Shown: piece by piece, positions 12,313 through 24,762 of the stretch | Layout of the letters: every line of letters begins with the position of its first letter | Position numbering within the stretch: position 1 is the first letter of the stretch | Assembly (NCBI GenBank): GCA_051294375.1 | Contig: CM119265.1 | Span: 15,166,963 to 15,230,962, forward strand | Source: Paraspadella gotoi | Taxonomy: Eukaryota; Chaetognatha | Direction: 5' to 3' | DNA length: 64,000 bases | Position numbers and translations under genes: made by a program | Notes under the pieces: generated by a model | The model's input: only the letters and a program-made list of their open reading frames with translations | What the model was told of the DNA's origin: nothing | Database searches by the model: none

Positions 12313-14125
12313 CGGCCGTGTTGATAATTTCCAGCGCGCCGACGAGACTCGCCTCCTCGCCGCTCCACACGAAGGAGAAGACGAGGAAGAGACGGAGGAG
12401 GCAGAGGGAGAGGGAGGAAAGTGGGGCGGCGAGGGAGGGAGGAGAGGTGGTAAGTGAGGGGGCGGCGGCTGCGCCCGTGGCTGCGGCGCGGACGGGAAGT
12501 CCTCGTGGATTCGACGTCGAGCGACCGTCGTCCTCTTTCCCGTCGATTCCACGTTTATTTACGTTTCCGCGTTTGTTTACTTTTCCGGGATGGTTTCCGT
12601 GGCAACGCGGGGATGGTCGGCCTCTCGCCGCCGGAAACGAAGCGGCGCCAACGATCGATGTCGGCGTCGTCGGGCGGGAAGCTTCGCTAGAGACGGAGTA
12701 GAGAGAAAATGGGCGGAGAGAGACGGAGTCAAGCGAAGAGGGGAAGAGAGAGACGGAGTCATGCTGAGAAAGTAACGAGACGTCGGAAAAACACGCGGTC
12801 GCTTTTTTCTCGGCCGCCGCCGCCGCCGCCGCCGCCGCCGTCCCGGCTGCGGTCGATCCAGGAACAACAACGCTTTCGTTAGCAGACGTCATCGCCGCAG
12901 AAAAAGTCGTTGTTGATATTTTTGTCGCGCGATTTTCTTTAGTTTTGGCGAACGCGACATCATCGTTGTCGTCTTCGTCGTCATCGTCGTCGTCTTCGTC
13001 TCGTTCCTCTTCTTCATCATCATCTCCAACGACTTGGAATCCCACGTCGACGATTCTGGGTTCGTCGTCGTCGTCGTCGTCGTCGTCGACGTCGTCGATG
13101 ATCTCACTCACTTCATCGTTAACCCTCTCCTCGTATTTAAGGGTAGCCCTACCGTCCCCATCGTCTCTTTCGTCGTCGTCGTCGTCATCGTCCTCGTCGT
13201 CTCCGTGCCCGGCGTCTCTTTCCAAAGCCGCGAAACGACGCCACCTGTAGTCTCCTCCTCTTTCCCTCCTTCTTTCCTCTCGTTGTCTTTTTGTTTGTTT
13301 CGTTTTTCTCCAACATTTTTTCCCTCGAGATGTCGTTTCCGACTGCAGTCGCTTCGACGTCGTTTTCGTCGTCGTCATCGTCGTCGTCGTTAACGACCCA
13401 CCGAGGGGTAAGGATTCTAAACGACCTTCGGGGCCGACGGTGGGAGGGTCGTCGGCTTGGATTCGGGCAAAGGAAAAGTTGTCGGCAAGATTTTTGTCGG
13501 TGACAAAAGGAGATAGCGTTGGAGCGTCGGTAATGTCTGTGACTTCTAGTGGAGAGTCTCCGATAGAAATGTCGGTTGTTTTAACCGAAAATATCGCCGA
13601 TTGCCGTTTGCGTTTTATCCTTGATTTCGCCACCTTCGTAGTCTTCGCCGTTTTTGACCTCTTTGCCAACTGCGCCATCTTCGCCTTTGCAGAGTTTTTT
13701 TCCCTCGTTATTATCGTGATGACGTCATCGGATAACGTCGATGCAAAATCTCCGTCCTCGCCCAAGGAGCCGACGCGAACCGGAAAAGATCGCCGGATTT
13801 TTCTGCCGAGATCGGCGCTCTTTTGTGGCGCTCCCGGCAATATCTTCGCCCAACGACGGGCCGACTGGGCGCCAGACTTTTTCGGCGCCCGGCGTCGATC
13901 GGCGGCGTCTACAGAGGCGAGTGTCCTGGATACGCCGGTGGCCGAGCGAGGTCTCGGGAGGAGGGGGAGGAAGAGGAGGTTCGAGGCGGGGATTGGTCGA
14001 GGCGAACGGCCAATGGGAGGCCTGGGATCGGGCATGAGTTTGGCAGGGAAGGGGGAAAGGGCGAAGGGAGGTCGAGGCGAGCTAGGGATGAGACGAGGAA
14101 GAGGGGGGCGTGGCGATTTATCCAT
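12313..14125 (-). CDS. IgSF protein, candidate exon 1 with hydrophobic leader
   Basis: The exon ends ...ALEIINTA with a G left over, at donor G|GTGAGT (12312), matching the phase of the exon at 9020. Upstream of that is SLCLLRLFLVFSFVW, a signal-peptide or signal-anchor type hydrophobic stretch, then SGEEASLVG, a plausible mature start. The same frame is open to an ATG at 14125 and has an internal ATG at 12892, which would put the hydrophobic stretch at about residues 153-171. No ATG lies close upstream of the leader, so the true start is unresolved: a missed upstream exon, a sequencing indel, or a long cytoplasmic N-terminus are all possible. The upstream part carries poly-Asp and poly-Ala from (GAC)n and (CCG)n and may be 5' UTR. 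The exon end is well supported; the start is not. Confidence 0.55.
12815..12841. repeat. (CCG)n triplet repeat
   Basis: About eight CCG/GCC units. On the minus strand, in the exon-1 frame, it encodes a run of alanines. The tract length differs in copies B and C. Confidence 0.9.
13660..14030 (-). promoter_or_regulatory. Possible promoter region of the IgSF gene
   Basis: CpG-rich DNA with CCAAT boxes in both orientations (13992-13996 minus, 14010-14014 plus), GC-box-like CCCCGCC, a palindromic CRE TGACGTCA at 13720-13727 and an AAGATGGCGC (YY1-like) ATG at 13678 on the minus strand. It lies upstream of the leader sequence on the same strand. Inference from motifs only. Confidence 0.35.
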
Positions 14126-14799
14126 GAAGACGAAAAGTGAAGTCGCGTTTTGAGAAAAGAAGCATTTTTATTTCTGGACGATGATAAGGATAAGACGAGA
14201 GGTTGCGAAAGTGGAGGTGAATCTGAAAAAAAGAAGAAGTCGGATGAGATCCTTCGTTTTTATCCTCATCTCACGCTCAGGATTCAATGGAATTTTACGT
14301 AATTGGATTATAGGTAATTAGCAAATGATTAATTTTTACCAAACCGTGACTTCACATCGCTTATCTGAGTAGTCAGCGAATCATATCATTCGAACCTTTC
14401 ATACAGATGAAGCTCTATAAAATTTGACTTGAAAATATAGAGAAAAATAAGAAGAAACCAATCGGAAAATTAGAAGAAAAAAAACATAAAAAAAGAGAAG
14501 AGAAAAAAAAAAGGAAATCGAGTTTGAAAAACGCGAAAAATCGAAGGAGAGAGAAAAAAAAAGTTAATGACTTTTCCCCCTTTTCTCTTTTCTCTTTTCT
14601 CTCTTCTCTTTTCTCTCTTCTCTTTTCAGGACCTTCCAAGTTTGAGACGAGGTTTTATAGACAGAGAAAGTTTTTTTTTCTCTTTTTTTTTTATTTTCTT
14701 TTCGGTGACGATTGCGCCGGTGGTGGATCGGATGACTGAATAAGGGGGTTGAAAAAGTGGGATGAGGCCTTATTTTCCCAAGACGCCCAATTACATCTT

Positions 14800-14940
14800 A
14801 AATTTAAATTTAAATTTAGGTTTAAAGATTAAATTTTTTATTAGGGTTTTAGTTTTGGGGTAAGGGTTAAAAATTAAGGATTAAGGATTAGAGTTTAGGA
14901 TTAGGGTTAAAGATTAGGTTAAATAAAATTAAGGGAAACA
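14800..14940. repeat. Telomere-like degenerate GGGTTA/GGATTA array
   Basis: Irregular runs such as TTAGGGTTTTAG, TAAGGGTTA and GATTAGGGTTA. The same array, inverted, is present in both forward copies (about 18250-18370 and 25945-26065). Confidence 0.7.
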
Positions 14941-15095
14941 GTAACAAAAATGGGGTGCTCTTGAAAAAGAGAGCCAAGAATGGAGATGGAGAAGGAGCAG
15001 GAGCTGGTGATGGGAAAGTGGGGAAGTCGAGAAGATCGTAAACGGCTAATTTTTGCAAGAGGTCCTTTCTTCGTCGTCTTCCAAGTCGTCGATGG

Positions 15096-15131
<36 letters not shown>

Positions 15132-15293
15132 GGAGATAGGAGGAGAAGAGGCAGAGAGTACGAAGGCGACGTTGGGCCTTATAACGCCCATAGGGTCCTG
15201 TTTAGTGGACTAGAAAATTACATTTAGTTGCGGAATGGAAAGAAAAGAGGAGGAGGAAGAAGAAGAAGAAGAAGACGAAGAGAGAGATGAGAA

Positions 15294-15362
<69 letters not shown>

Positions 15363-15822
15363 GAACGTGATAAGGAACAGGACCGCGAGTTAAAGGGAAA
15401 ATGAGTCCAGAGTTTTTTGTGGGTTGAGTTCCTGAGTTCTGGGAAAGGGGAAGTAGAGAAAGTATTGCCAATTGGCCATCGGCCAGTGGGAAGTGATGCG
15501 AGGGTCAGTGGGAAAACAGGAGATAGATGGTAGGGTCGGAAGAGATAGCCAGTGGGAAGAGGTATTTAAAAGCCTTTGAAAATAAAGGAGTTTGCCAGCG
15601 AGATGACGAGTAAACGATAGAAGGTAAGTGTGAAGGAGAAATATCACAAAATGGGAGACTGGAAAAGAGAGAATCTCTTAACTATTTTGACCGATATATT
15701 CCATCTCTGTTTCCCAGATCGACTCCATTTGATGCCACCCAATCTGGCGCCATCCTATCTATGGGTGGCAACGAGTTATTGTTGGTATCGGACGAACTTG
15801 ACCTTCAGCAAATCTCTTCGTT

Positions 15823-15917
<95 letters not shown>
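15823..15917. repeat. (CT)n microsatellite
   Basis: About 95 bp of pure CT. Further CT-rich tracts follow to about 16255, and GA-rich tracts lie at 15099-15126 and 15297-15364. Confidence 0.95.
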
Positions 15918-15918
<1 letters not shown>

Positions 15919-16085
15919 GTTTTCTTCTTTCATCTGTTCTCTCTTTCTATTTCTCGATTGTCTGATTGGCACTTTGCTTTTTTTATTTTCTCGTTTGTGT
16001 CTAGTCTGCCGCTCTTATTTTTTATATTTGAAAAATTTATATTCATTATCATCACTGAAGAAATCCTTTGTTGTGACTATCGAGA

Positions 16086-16131
<46 letters not shown>

Positions 16132-16212
16132 GTCTCTCTCTTCTTCTCGTCTCTCTCTCTCTCTCTCTCTCTCTCTTCCTCAGTTCTCTGTGCTCTCTTC
16201 TCTCTCTCTCCC

Positions 16213-16246
<34 letters not shown>

Positions 16247-16528
16247 GCCTCTCGCCTCTCTCGCTCCTCTCCACACAGATCCAGTCGTGGGCGCAATCGA
16301 TGAGAGTCTGAGAAGGATGCAGAAAGGCGTTGCCATCCCTAACTGCCCTCCCTCTCTCTTATTCCCTTTTTTATTTCTCCCTTCCCTCATGTTTTTCCCT
16401 TTAAATCCCTTCATCTCAAGATTTGCCCCCCCCCCTCTTTCTTCTTTCGGGGCGAAGGGAGGGACCCTAAATCGTAATCCACCAAAGTGCCACGCATGGA
16501 ACATTGAACAGGAAACGGAAATCAGTGT

Positions 16529-16553
16529 NNNNNNNNNNNNNNNNNNNNNNNNN
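16529..16553. other. 25-N gap at the centre of the A/B palindrome
   Basis: Exactly 25 N. The sequence to the left is the reverse complement of the sequence to the right, apart from a 127-bp single-copy stretch (16554-16680, mostly GA). Confidence 0.97.
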
Positions 16554-16597
16554 AAAATATGGGAAGGAATATTCAACAAGATCGAGCGAGAGAGAGA

Positions 16598-16599
<2 letters not shown>

Positions 16600-16669
<70 letters not shown>
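16600..16669. repeat. (GA)n microsatellite
   Basis: About 70 bp of GA between the 25-N gap and the start of the inverted match. It is repeated at about 24296-24365 in copy C. Confidence 0.95.
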
Positions 16670-16672
<3 letters not shown>

Positions 16673-16964
16673 GATTCCAGACACTGATTTCCGTTCCTGT
16701 TCAATGTTCCAATGCGTGGCACTTTGGTGGATTTACGATTTAGGCGTCCCTCCCTTCGCCCCCGAAAGAAGAAAGAGGGGGGGGGGGGCAAATCTTGAGA
16801 TGAAGGGATTTAAAGGGAAAAACATGAGGGAAGGGAGAAAATAAAAAAGGGAATAGAGAGAGGGAGGGCAGTTAGGGATGGCAACGCCTTTCTGCATCCT
16901 TCTCAGACTCTCATCGATTGCGCCCACGACTGGATCTGTGTGGAGAGGAGCGAGAGAGGCGAGA

Positions 16965-16967
16965 GGC

Positions 16968-17001
<34 letters not shown>

Positions 17002-17003
17002 GG

Positions 17004-17092
<89 letters not shown>

Positions 17093-17259
17093 ATCTCGAT
17101 AGTCACACAAAGGATTTCTTCAGTGGATGATAATGAATATAAATTTTTCAAATATAAAAAATAAGAGCGGCAGACTAGACACAAACGAGAAAATAAAAAA
17201 AGCAAAGTGCCAATCAGACAATGAGAAATAGAAAAGAGAGAACAGATAAAGAAGAAAAC

Positions 17260-17345
<86 letters not shown>

Positions 17346-17350
17346 AGACA
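16965..17350. repeat. Two long GA tracts flanking a short unique spacer
   Basis: GA-rich DNA at about 16965-17092 and 17262-17350, separated by a unique AT-rich stretch. The first tract carries the only length difference (3 bp) from copy C. Confidence 0.9.
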
Positions 17351-17814
17351 AACGAAGAGATTTGCTGAAGAGTCAAGTTCGTCCGATACCAACAATAACT
17401 CGTTGCCACCCATAGATAGGAATGGCGCCAGATTGGGTGGCATCAAATGGAGTCGATCTGGGAACAGAGATGGAATATATCGGTCAAAATAGTTAAGAGA
17501 TTCTCTCTTTTCCAGTCTCCCATTTTGTGATATTTCTCCTTCCACACTTACCTTCTATCGTTTACTCCATCTCGCTGGCAAACTCCTTTATTTTCAAAGG
17601 CTTTTAAAATACCTTTCCCACTGGCTATCTCTTCCAGACCCTACCATCTATCTCCTGTTTTCCCACTGACCCTCGCATCACTTCCCCACTGCCGATGGCC
17701 AATTGGCAATATCTTCTCTACTTCCCCTTTCCCAGAACTCAGGAACTCAACCCACAAAAAACTCTGGACTCATTTTCCTTTAACTCGCGGTCCTGTCCTT
17801 ATCACGTCTCCTCT

Positions 17815-17896
<82 letters not shown>

Positions 17897-19039
17897 TCTT
17901 TTCTTCTTCTTCTTCCTCCTCCTCTTTCTTTCCATTCCGCAACTAAATGTAATTTTCTAGTCCACGTAAAACAGGACCCTTATGGGCGTTAGGCCCAACG
18001 TCGCCTCGTACTCTCTGCCTCTCTCTCTCTCCTTCTCCCTCTCTCTCTCTCTTTCTCTCTCTTCTTCTCTCCTCCGGGACCCGCATCGACGACTTGGAAG
18101 ACGACGAAGAAAGGACCTCTTGCAAAAATTAGCCGTTTACGATCTTCTCGACTTCCCCACTTTCCCATCACCAGCTCCTGCTCCTTCTCCATCTCCATTC
18201 TGGCCTCTCTTTTCAAGGCCACCCCATTTTTGTTAACTGTTTCCCTAATTTTATTTTAACCTAAATCTTTAACCCTAATCCCTAAACTCTAATCCTTAAT
18301 CCTTATTTTTAACCCTTACCCCAAAACTAAAACCTAATAAAAAATTTAATCTTTAAAAACCTAAATTTAAATTTAAATTTAAGATGTAATTGGCGTCTTG
18401 GGAAAATAAGGCCTCATCCCACTTTTTCAACCCCTTATTCAGTCATCCGATCCACCACCGGCGGCAATCGTCACCGAAAGAAAATAAAAAAAAAGAGAAA
18501 AAAAAACTTCTCTGTCTATAAAAACTCGTCTCAAACTTGAATCTAAAGAAGAGAGAAAAGAGAAAGAAGAAGAGAAAGAGAAAAAGGGAAAAGTCATTAA
18601 CTTTTTTTCTCTCTCTTCGATTTTTCGCGTTTTCAAACTCGATTTCCTTTTTTTTTTTCTCTTCTCTTTTTTTATGTTTTTTTTCTTCTAATTTTCCGAT
18701 TGGTTTCTTCTTATTTTTCTCTATATTTTCAAGTCAAATTTTATAGAGCTTCATCTGTATGAAAGGTTCGAATGATATGATTCGCTGACTACTCAGATAA
18801 GCGATGTGAATCACGGTTTGGTAAAATTAATCATTTGCTAATTACCTATAATCCAATTACGTAAAATTCCATTGAATCCTGAGCTGAGATGAGGATAAAA
18901 ACGAAGGATCTCATCCGACTTCTCTTTTTTTTCAGATCACCTCCACTTTCGCGAACCTTTCGTCTCTTCTCCTTATCCCCCCCTGCATCGTCAAGAATAA
19001 AATGCTTTTCTCAAAAACTCGACTTCACTTTTCGTCTTC

Positions 19040-20868
19040 ATGGATAAATCGCCACGCCCCCCTCTTCCCTGTCTCATCCCTAGCTCGCCTCGACCTCCCT
19101 TCGCCCTTTCCCCCTTCCCTGCCAAACTCATGCCCGGTCCCAGGCCTCCCATTGGCCGTTCGCCTCGACCAATCCCCGCCTCGAACCTCCTCTTCCTCCC
19201 CCTCCTCCCGAGACCTCCTCGCCACGGCGTATCCAGGACACTCGCCTCTGTAGACGCCGTCCGATCGACGCCGGGCGCCGAAAAAGTCTGGCGCCCAGTC
19301 GGCCCGTCGTTGGCGAGGATATTGGCCGGGAGCGCCACAAAGAGCGCCGATCTCGGCAGAAATTCTGCGATCTTTCGGGTTCGCGTCGCTCCTTGGGCGA
19401 GGACGGAGATTTTGCATCGACGTTATCCGATGACGTCATCACGATAATAACGAGGGAAAAAACCTCTGCAAAGGCGAATATGGCGCAGTTGGCAAAGACG
19501 TCAAAAAACGGTGAAGACTACGAAGGTGGCGAAATCAAGGATAAAACGCAAACGGCGATCGGCGTTATTTTCGTTAAACAACGGACATTTCCATCGGAGA
19601 CTCTCCACTAGAAGCCATCAGACCATTACCTGACGCTCCAACCTATACTCTTTGTACCGACAACAAATCTTGCCGACAACTTTTCCTTTGCCCGAATCCA
19701 ATCCGACGACCCTCCACCGTCGCCCCGAAGGTCGTTTAGAATCCTTACCCCTCGGTGGTCGTTAACGACGACGACGATGACGACGACGAAAACGACGTCG
19801 AAAGCGACTGCAGTCGGAAACGACATCTCGAGGGAAAAAATGTTGAGAAAAACGAAACAAACAAAAAGACAACGAGAGGAAAGAAGGAGGGAAAGAGGAG
19901 GAGACTACAGGTGGCGTCGTTCGCGGCTTGGAAAGAGACGCCGGGCACGGAGACGACGAGGACGATGACGACGACGACGCGACGACGACGACGAAAGAGA
20001 CGATGGGTACGGTCGGCCTACCCTTAAATACGAGGAGAGCGTTAACGATGAAGTGAGTGAGATGGTCGACGACGACGACGACGACGACGAACCAGATCGT
20101 CGACGTGGATTCCAAGTCGTTGGAGATGATATGAAGAAGAGGAACGAGACGAAGACGACGACGATGACGACGAAGACGACACGATGATGTCGCGTTCGCC
20201 CAAAACTAAAGAAAATCGCGGACAAAAATAGCAACAACCGACTTTTTCTGCGGCGATGACGTCTGCTAACGAAAAGCGTTGTTGTTCCTGGATCGACCGC
20301 AGCCGGACAGCGACGGCGGCCGCGGCGGCGGCGGCGCGGCGGCGGGCGGCGGCGGCGACGGCGCGGCCGAGAAAAAAGCGACCGCGTGTTTTTCCGACGT
20401 CTCGTTACTTTCTCAGCATGACTCCGTCTCTCTCTTCCCCTCTTCGCCTTGACTCCGTCTCTCTCCGCCCATTTTCTCTCTACCTTCTACCCGTCTCTAG
20501 CGAAGCTTCCGCCGACGACGCCGACATCGATCGTTGGCGCCGCTTCTTTCCGGCGGCGAGAGGCCGACCATCCCCGCGTTGCCACGGAAACCATCCCGGA
20601 AAAGTAAACAAACGCGGAAACGTAAATAAACTGGAATCGACGGAAAGAGGACGACGGTCGTCTCGACGTCGAATCCACGAGGACTTCCCGTCCGCGCCGC
20701 AGCCACGGGCGCAGCCGCCGCCCCCTCACTTACCACCTCTCCTCCCTCCCTCGCCGCCCACTTTCCTCCCTCTCCCTCTGCCTCCTCCGTCTCTTCCTCG
20801 TCTTCTCCTTCGTGTGGAGCGGCGAGGAGGCGAAGTCTCGTCGCGCGCTGGAAATTATCAACACGGCC
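19040..20868 (+). pseudogene. Copy B duplicate of IgSF exon 1, frame broken
   Basis: The same sequence as the candidate exon 1 but in plus orientation: ATG at 19040, leader-like segment near 20790, and donor G|GTGAGT at 20868/20869. Several one-base indels break the frame that is open in copy A, so the hydrophobic leader is no longer in frame with the following ALEIINTA. No copy of exons 2-4 accompanies it. If the duplication is an assembly artefact this is not a pseudogene but an erroneous second rendering of the same exon. Confidence 0.7.
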
Positions 20869-22361
20869 GGTGAGTACGATCGTTTGAGAGACGTGGCAAT
20901 CTTTCAGGCGCTTCAATTGTTAGAATGATTCCTCGCAGAAGTTTGGTTACTATGATCGTGAAAATATAGAACTATTTGTCTGTTTCAAAAAGGTTGACCC
21001 CCATATGAATTATTTGCTAAGCCGCTCGTGAAGTCTGTTGGTTTAAACCACAGTAGCGCCATTAAAGATGAAATAATCGATCGTTTATATGGAAATTGGT
21101 ACAACCAATATAAAAATATCCATTCATTTGATAATAAGCTATCTTGCCCCTGACTTTGGCAGGCTTTGGTGGGTTTAAGGCCTCCCATCACTCTTACATG
21201 ACATAACAGGCCTGCAAGCTTTCAATCATGACTATTTATAAGATAAGACTCTTATAAGATATTTTTGTCTGGTTATTTTTTTAAGTTTTTACCAAGAAAT
21301 ATCCATGGCGAAGAAAGAAAGAAAAAAAGAAAATTCAAACGAGATTATTTGAAGACCAAGAAAAAAAAGTGAAAAAAATAAAATCAAATAAAAAACAATA
21401 AAAAAAAAACTAAATGGCGCAGAAAGTATAAGCCAAAGATTTAGTCCGCGGTCTGAATATTTCCAGAATTCGTTTATTCAGCTTTTTCTCGCTGACTTTG
21501 ACCTGCGGTTTTTGGATTTTTTTTTTTTTTTATGGTGGAAAAATTGAATTCAAACTCGACTTGTAAAAATCTCAGAAATGTCGATTTCGAAGAAAACGTC
21601 CGAGTTGTTGATTTTTTGTTTTTTGAAGCGACGTCATTGTTAGCGTCATCTCCCTCATTCGCAGTCGATAACGTCGCCTCTCGTCTTCGTGAATATCGTC
21701 GTCATCGTCGTCGCGGTTCGTTTGTTTGTTGTTGTTGTCGTAGTCATTCGACGACGTCGTTGCTGTCCCTTCCAATTCTGTTGTTCGTCAACATAACATC
21801 GTTATTGTTGTTGTTATCCTCGTTATCTCGTCATTATTTCCCCCTCCTTTTTTTTTCGAGCGTCGAAACTGAGTATTTTTTTTTTTTTCCATTCAGTTGC
21901 TGTTTTGAGTCCAGAAGACAGCGCGACTGAACGCGACAACGAAGGCTGCGACGAACTCAACGGTTCAGTTTAAAATGGGAAAGTCTTTCTAAAATTTATC
22001 GCGAATTGCCCATGAGTCTGCGTCAGTGATGACGCGCGCAAGATCGAATTTGTCGTCGCCTTCGTCGTCGTCATCGTTGTCGTCGCGATGTCTATGTCGT
22101 AATAAGGATATTAGAAGCAGGAGTCTCGATTTCCCTTCCACTTCCAGGTGGAAAGCCCGCGTTTAAATGTAAATAAATTTCCCCCGTGATGTCCGGATCG
22201 GCGCCGCTCGGCGGATGAGGAGGAAAACAAAAACGAACAAACGATATATAGGATCTACAGTAAGTGAATAAATCAATCCGAGAACCGGTAAATAAAATAG
22301 AACCAGGGTCGCTAACCGTGAATTAAATTGAGAGTTGAGAAATTTTCATGGTACCAATAAG

Positions 22362-23219
22362 AGAAAAATAATGAGTTTGAAAAAAAAATTTTCTCGTTTG
22401 ACAAAAAAAATGCTAAACCTGATAAAGCGGCTAAAAGTAATTTGCATATTTGAATGTTTCGAGAAATCGCGTCTCTATTCTCATTATTTCTTTCTCTCTA
22501 TCTATCTATCTCTCTCTCTCTCTCTCTCTCTCTCGCCGAGTCTCGGTCCCATTTTCTTTCTCCCCACAAACTTACCGCCCACTTTTGTTTAGAATTGCTG
22601 AATCTTTTATTTCTCTCACGCACATAAATCTTTTTTCACCCTTTTTCACCATTTTTTTTAACTCAAATTTTCTTAAATAAAGAAAAAAAACTTACATACG
22701 TGACAATATGGGCCCGGGAAATGAGGAGGAGGAGGAGGAGGAGAATGAGCGGGAGGAGGAAGAGGAGGAAGAATTTAATGGGGTGGTAAAAGTAGTTTTA
22801 ACCTATTTCGTTAATGGAGACTCGGGGAAAGGGTTTATTCAAATGAGAGAAAATAAACTTTTTTAAGGGGACATCGAATGAAAGCGAAGATATTTTGATC
22901 TCGACTCATTTCACTTCTTCTCAGTTCAATTTCGAGATGAAAATCTAATTTTGAAAAAATGTTGAATGTTGGCTGTATGTTTTAATGTTTTAATAGTAAT
23001 TTAAAAAAAAACTAATAAAAAACGTAACCAAAAACTACTACCAAAAATGTAAAATATAAAACGGCATATTGGAAGAATAAAAAAAACCAGTGTCTTTTGG
23101 GAACATTTTTGGAACATTTTTGGAACATTTTGCGACATTTTGTTTCGCCGAGAATAACCAATGAGATCCTTTTCTTTGGTGTAAGAAAGGATCCGGACGT
23201 GGGCCAAAGGGAACTCCCA
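22362..23219 (+). repeat. Inverted-repeat arm Q, left
   Basis: 858 bp beginning AGAAAAATAATGAGTTTG; its reverse complement occurs at 23375-24249. It contains CT repeats (about 22500-22533), (GGA)n near 22722-22745 and AT-rich DNA. No gene seen. Confidence 0.88.
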
Positions 23220-23244
23220 NNNNNNNNNNNNNNNNNNNNNNNNN
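23220..23244. other. 25-N gap near the centre of the Q palindrome
   Basis: Exactly 25 N, followed by a 130-bp single-copy GA-rich spacer (23245-23374) and then the inverted arm. Confidence 0.97.
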
Positions 23245-23374
23245 GAGTTGTAGTTGGAAGGAGGATGAGATACAGTACAGAGAGAGAGAGAGGAGAGAGA
23301 AGAGAGAAGAGAGAGAAGAGAGAGAGAGAGAGCAAGAGAGAGGAGACGGAGAGAGAGAAAAGGATGGAAACTTA

Positions 23375-24249
23375 TGGGAGTTCCCTTTGCCCACGTCCGG
23401 ATCCTTTCCATTAAAACAAAGAAAAAGGACTCATTGGTTATTCTCGGCGAAACAAATGTCGCAAAATGTTTCCAAAAATGTTCCAAAAATGTTTCCCCAA
23501 AAAGACACTGGTTTTTTATTTATTTCCAATATGCGTTTTATATTTTAACATTTTGGTAGTAGTTTAGGTTACGTTTTTATTAGTTTTTTTTTAAATTACT
23601 ATTAAAACCATAAAATACATACAGCCCAACATTCAACATTTTCAAAATTAGGATTTTCACTCGAAAATTGAAACGCAGAAGAAAGTTAAATGCAGTCGAG
23701 ATCAAAATATCTTCGCTCTTCATTCGATGTCCCTTAAAAAAAGTTTATTTTCTCTCATTGAATAAACCCTTTCCCGATCTCCATTTAACGCAAATAGGTT
23801 AAAACTACTTTTACCACCCCATTAAATTCTCCTCCTCTTCTCCTCCGCTTCATCTCCTCCTCTCCTCCTCCTCCTCCTCATTTCCCGGGCCATATTATTC
23901 CCACCGTATTTTTTTTTGTAGTTTTTCGTTTATTTAAAAGAAAATTTGAGTTAAAAAAAATGGATGAAAAAGGGCTGCAAGAAAAAGATTTATGTGCGTG
24001 AGAGAAATAAAAAGATTCAGCAATTCTAAACAAAAGTGGGCGGTAAGTTTGTGGGAGAAAGAAAATGGGACCGAGACTCGGCGAGAGAGAGAGAGAGAGA
24101 GAGGAGAGAGATAGATAGATAGAGAGAAAGAAATAATGAGAATGAGGACGCATTTCTCGAAACATTCAAATATGCAATTACTTTAGCCGCTTATCAGGTT
24201 TACATTTTTTTTGTCAAACAGAAAATTTTTTTCAAACTCATTATTTTCT
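23375..24249 (-). repeat. Inverted-repeat arm Q, right
   Basis: The reverse complement of 22362-23219, starting TGGGAGTTCCC and ending CAAACTCATTATTTTCT directly against copy C. It differs from the left arm by many small indels, mostly in homopolymers. Confidence 0.88.
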
Positions 24250-24293
24250 AAAATATGGGAAGGAATATTCAACAAGATCGAGCGAGAGAGAGA

Positions 24294-24368
<75 letters not shown>

Positions 24369-24663
24369 GATTCCAGACACTGATTTCCGTTCCTGTTCAA
24401 TGTTCCAATGCGTGGCACTTTGGTGGATTTACGATTTAGGCGTCCCTCCCTTCGCCCCCGAAAGAAGAAAGAGGGGGGGGGGGGCAAATCTTGAGATGAA
24501 GGGATTTAAAGGGAAAAACATGAGGGAAGGGAGAAAATAAAAAAGGGAATAGAGAGAGGGAGGGCAGTTAGGGATGGCAACGCCTTTCTGCATCCTTCTC
24601 AGACTCTCATCGATTGCGCCCACGACTGGATCTGTGTGGAGAGGAGCGAGAGAGGCGAGAGGC

Positions 24664-24762
<99 letters not shown>

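Larger units (their letters stand above)
10784..16528 (-). repeat. Inverted copy A of the 5.7-kb triplicated segment
   Basis: The reverse complement of this segment matches 16681-22361 and 24377-30054 end to end. Its left edge is CTTATTGGTACC (10784), matching the right edge GGTACCAATAAG of the forward copies. Differences are mostly one-base indels. Copy A keeps a continuous 1.8-kb frame through IgSF exon 1 where the other two copies are broken, so it looks like the more accurate version, although it contains the 10-N gap. Confidence 0.92.
16554..22361 (+). repeat. Forward copy B of the triplicated segment
   Basis: 5,808 bp, near-identical to 24250-30054 (offset 7696 bases, then 7693 after a 3-bp length change in a GA tract near 17000), and the reverse complement of copy A from 16681 onward. 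It shares with copy C the same small indels relative to A, for example GGCGAAGTCTCGTCGCGCG for A's GGCGAGTCTCGTCGGCGCG, and one C fewer in the CCGCCCCAC run. Confidence 0.95.

Noticed and set aside
12900-14153. Plus-strand open frames opposite IgSF exon 1
   Set aside because: They mirror GTC/GAC repeats and GC-rich DNA; the minus strand has the donor, the leader and the phase match. I treat the plus frames as shadows.
15630-17110. Long open frames of Leu-Ser or Glu-Arg
   Set aside because: They are translations of (CT)n and (GA)n microsatellites, open on both strands and in several frames. They lack splice sites or domains.
18750-18800. tRNA-like B-box (GGTTCGAATG)
   Set aside because: No cloverleaf or matching A-box can be drawn around it. 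The same applies to GGTTCAAGG near 62222. No tRNA is called.
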